A DNA stretch of 6,465 bases from Bacteroidota bacterium (GTDB lineage: Bacteria; Bacteroidota; Ignavibacteria; UBA10030; UBA6906), in NCBI GenBank assembly GCA_003541875.1, contig DPLS01000369.1, forward strand, positions 1-6,465, given 5' to 3'. Under the pieces are notes generated by a model that saw nothing but the letters and a program-made list of their open reading frames with translations, was not told where the DNA came from and searched no databases. Positions 6,015 to 6,465 of the stretch are shown piece by piece (the first letter of the stretch is position 1; the number at the start of each line of letters is the position of its first letter). The position numbers and the translations under genes are program-made.

Positions 6015-6332
6015 TCAAGTATCCTTTCTAGAAATTAGTGACTTCGGCGAGCAGGTTCCTCCTGCGTGTCGCTCCGGTGAAGTCACAGTAGGTTGCACAA
6101 TATACTGACTCTTGGGATTTGTTCCACGAAGATTATTCAGACAAGGGGACCCAGTGGTCATCCAATCAGTCGCCAGTGCACCCTTCAGGCAATGGTCGAG
6201 AAACTCCTTGAATTTGATAGGGTAGTCGAGTTTGTTTGGATACTTCTCAAATGGCGGGCCTTCTCTGTCCCGACGAAACCAACATAGCTTTTCGGGTTGG
6301 CGCATGGCCTGCTCCATCTTCTTATTGCCCAT
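6015..6332 (-). pseudogene. Remnant of an S9 (prolyl-oligopeptidase/acylaminoacyl-peptidase-type) C-terminus
   Basis: This 105-codon frame reads, over residues about 6-62, like the last part of an S9 peptidase: MEQAMRQPEKLCWFRRDREG corresponds to the xxALRRLGKPVWxLNYxGEGH stretch, YPNKLDYPIKFKEFLDHCLKG (31-51) to the KYPNRIDYxxRMQQFFDHYLKG helix, and DWMTTGSP (56-63) to the usual tail. Nothing of the serine or aspartate part precedes it; the adjacent upstream DNA is the MOSC gene's own C-terminus, and an in-frame TGA lies a few codons before the ATG. At the position of the catalytic His in GEGHG the sequence reads GPP (25-27). Residues 68-105 look unlike a normal S9 end. I infer a deletion or recombination scar left from a neighbouring peptidase gene. 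The frame is still open and ends directly at the FKBP ATG, so a short translated product is possible. Assignment is from memory of family consensus. Confidence 0.6.
6021..6027 (-). promoter_or_regulatory. Ribosome binding site AAAGGAT of the FKBP gene
   Basis: AAAGGAT on the minus strand, 6 nt before the FKBP ATG, lying inside the last codons of the upstream open frame (6332-6015). Confidence 0.55.
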
Positions 6333-6465
6333 AGCCGATTGTTTTCACTTCATCTCCGACACACAGAACGCCTCTTCCTTCGTGAATCAAATTCTGACCA
6401 AACAACACGTTCCCATCACGTTTTCGGTACGTTGCCAGTGTTCGCAACGGCTCCTTCCCTTTCTC
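6322..6465 (-). CDS. MOSC-domain protein, C-terminal end (enters from the right edge)
   Basis: The last 47 codons of a protein whose start lies outside the window, ending in TAA at 6322-6324. EPLRTLATYRKRDGNVLFGQ at window residues 5-24, then NLIHEGRGVLCVGDEVKTI, is the closing part of the MOSC fold (molybdenum cofactor sulfurase C-terminal domain) as in YcbX/mARC-type proteins, which typically end PLRTLATYR...FGQNL...G.LRVGDEV. The protein stops straight after the MOSC domain, so there is no C-terminal ferredoxin domain as in YcbX. The conserved cysteine that ligates the molybdenum cofactor in this group would lie upstream and cannot be checked. Its last 11 bases overlap the ATG-started peptidase remnant in another frame. 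Expected role: Moco-dependent reductase of N-hydroxylated compounds or a sulfur carrier; inferred from family only. Confidence 0.75.
   Translation of the reverse strand, partial: EKGKEPLRTLATYRKRDGNVLFGQNLIHEGRGVLCVGDEVKTIGYGQ

Noticed and set aside
1..6465. CRISPR array, insertion sequence, prophage or defence system
   Set aside because: No direct-repeat series, transposase, integrase or defence-domain protein is visible; all recognised genes are metabolic or envelope functions.

Overview
The window looks like a bacterial chromosome segment of roughly balanced GC in which every gene I can support lies on the minus strand, so transcription runs from the right end to the left. The proteins resemble those of the Bacteroidota/Ignavibacteria side of the FCB superphylum: a Mip-like lipoprotein FKBP, a secreted M19 dipeptidase, and a lipoprotein alpha/beta hydrolase with a GYRGVDGS-type strand. 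That placement is inference from protein style only. Clear Shine-Dalgarno sites before several genes (a full AGGAGGT before the dipeptidase) argue against a typical Bacteroidia genome, where they are usually weak.

Right to left. (1) 6465-6322: the last 47 codons of a MOSC-domain protein that enters from outside the window. (2) 6332-6015: an open frame of 105 codons that reads like the extreme C-terminus of an S9 prolyl-oligopeptidase-type peptidase. It lacks the serine and aspartate regions, and the expected histidine position reads Pro, so I call it a gene remnant. (3) 6014-3419: a compact cluster of three envelope genes: a lipoprotein FKBP-type prolyl isomerase, then after 11 nt a six-helix PAP2_C/sphingomyelin-synthase-like membrane protein, then with an ATGA overlap a secreted M19 membrane dipeptidase. 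(4) 3394-669: a polyol/sugar pair, namely a zinc-dependent sorbitol/xylitol-type dehydrogenase 24 nt behind the dipeptidase and, after a 161-bp gap containing two small hairpins, an FGGY carbohydrate kinase. (5) 668-396: a 273-bp gap with a perfect 11-bp inverted repeat and a 28-codon signal-peptide-like small ORF. (6) 395-1: the first 131 codons of a lipoprotein alpha/beta hydrolase that leaves the window.

How they may work together: the dehydrogenase would oxidise a polyol to a ketose and the kinase would phosphorylate the ketose, a standard two-step entry into central metabolism. The kinase carries glycerol-kinase-like substrate residues rather than the xylulokinase signature, so its substrate is open. 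The FKBP, PAP2_C protein and dipeptidase all act at or outside the inner membrane; their coupling suggests co-expression, but no shared pathway is evident. There is no CRISPR array, tRNA, rRNA, insertion sequence or phage gene. The most unusual items are the sphingomyelin-synthase-like enzyme, the peptidase remnant, the kinase's hybrid active site, and the dyad plus small ORF before the hydrolase.
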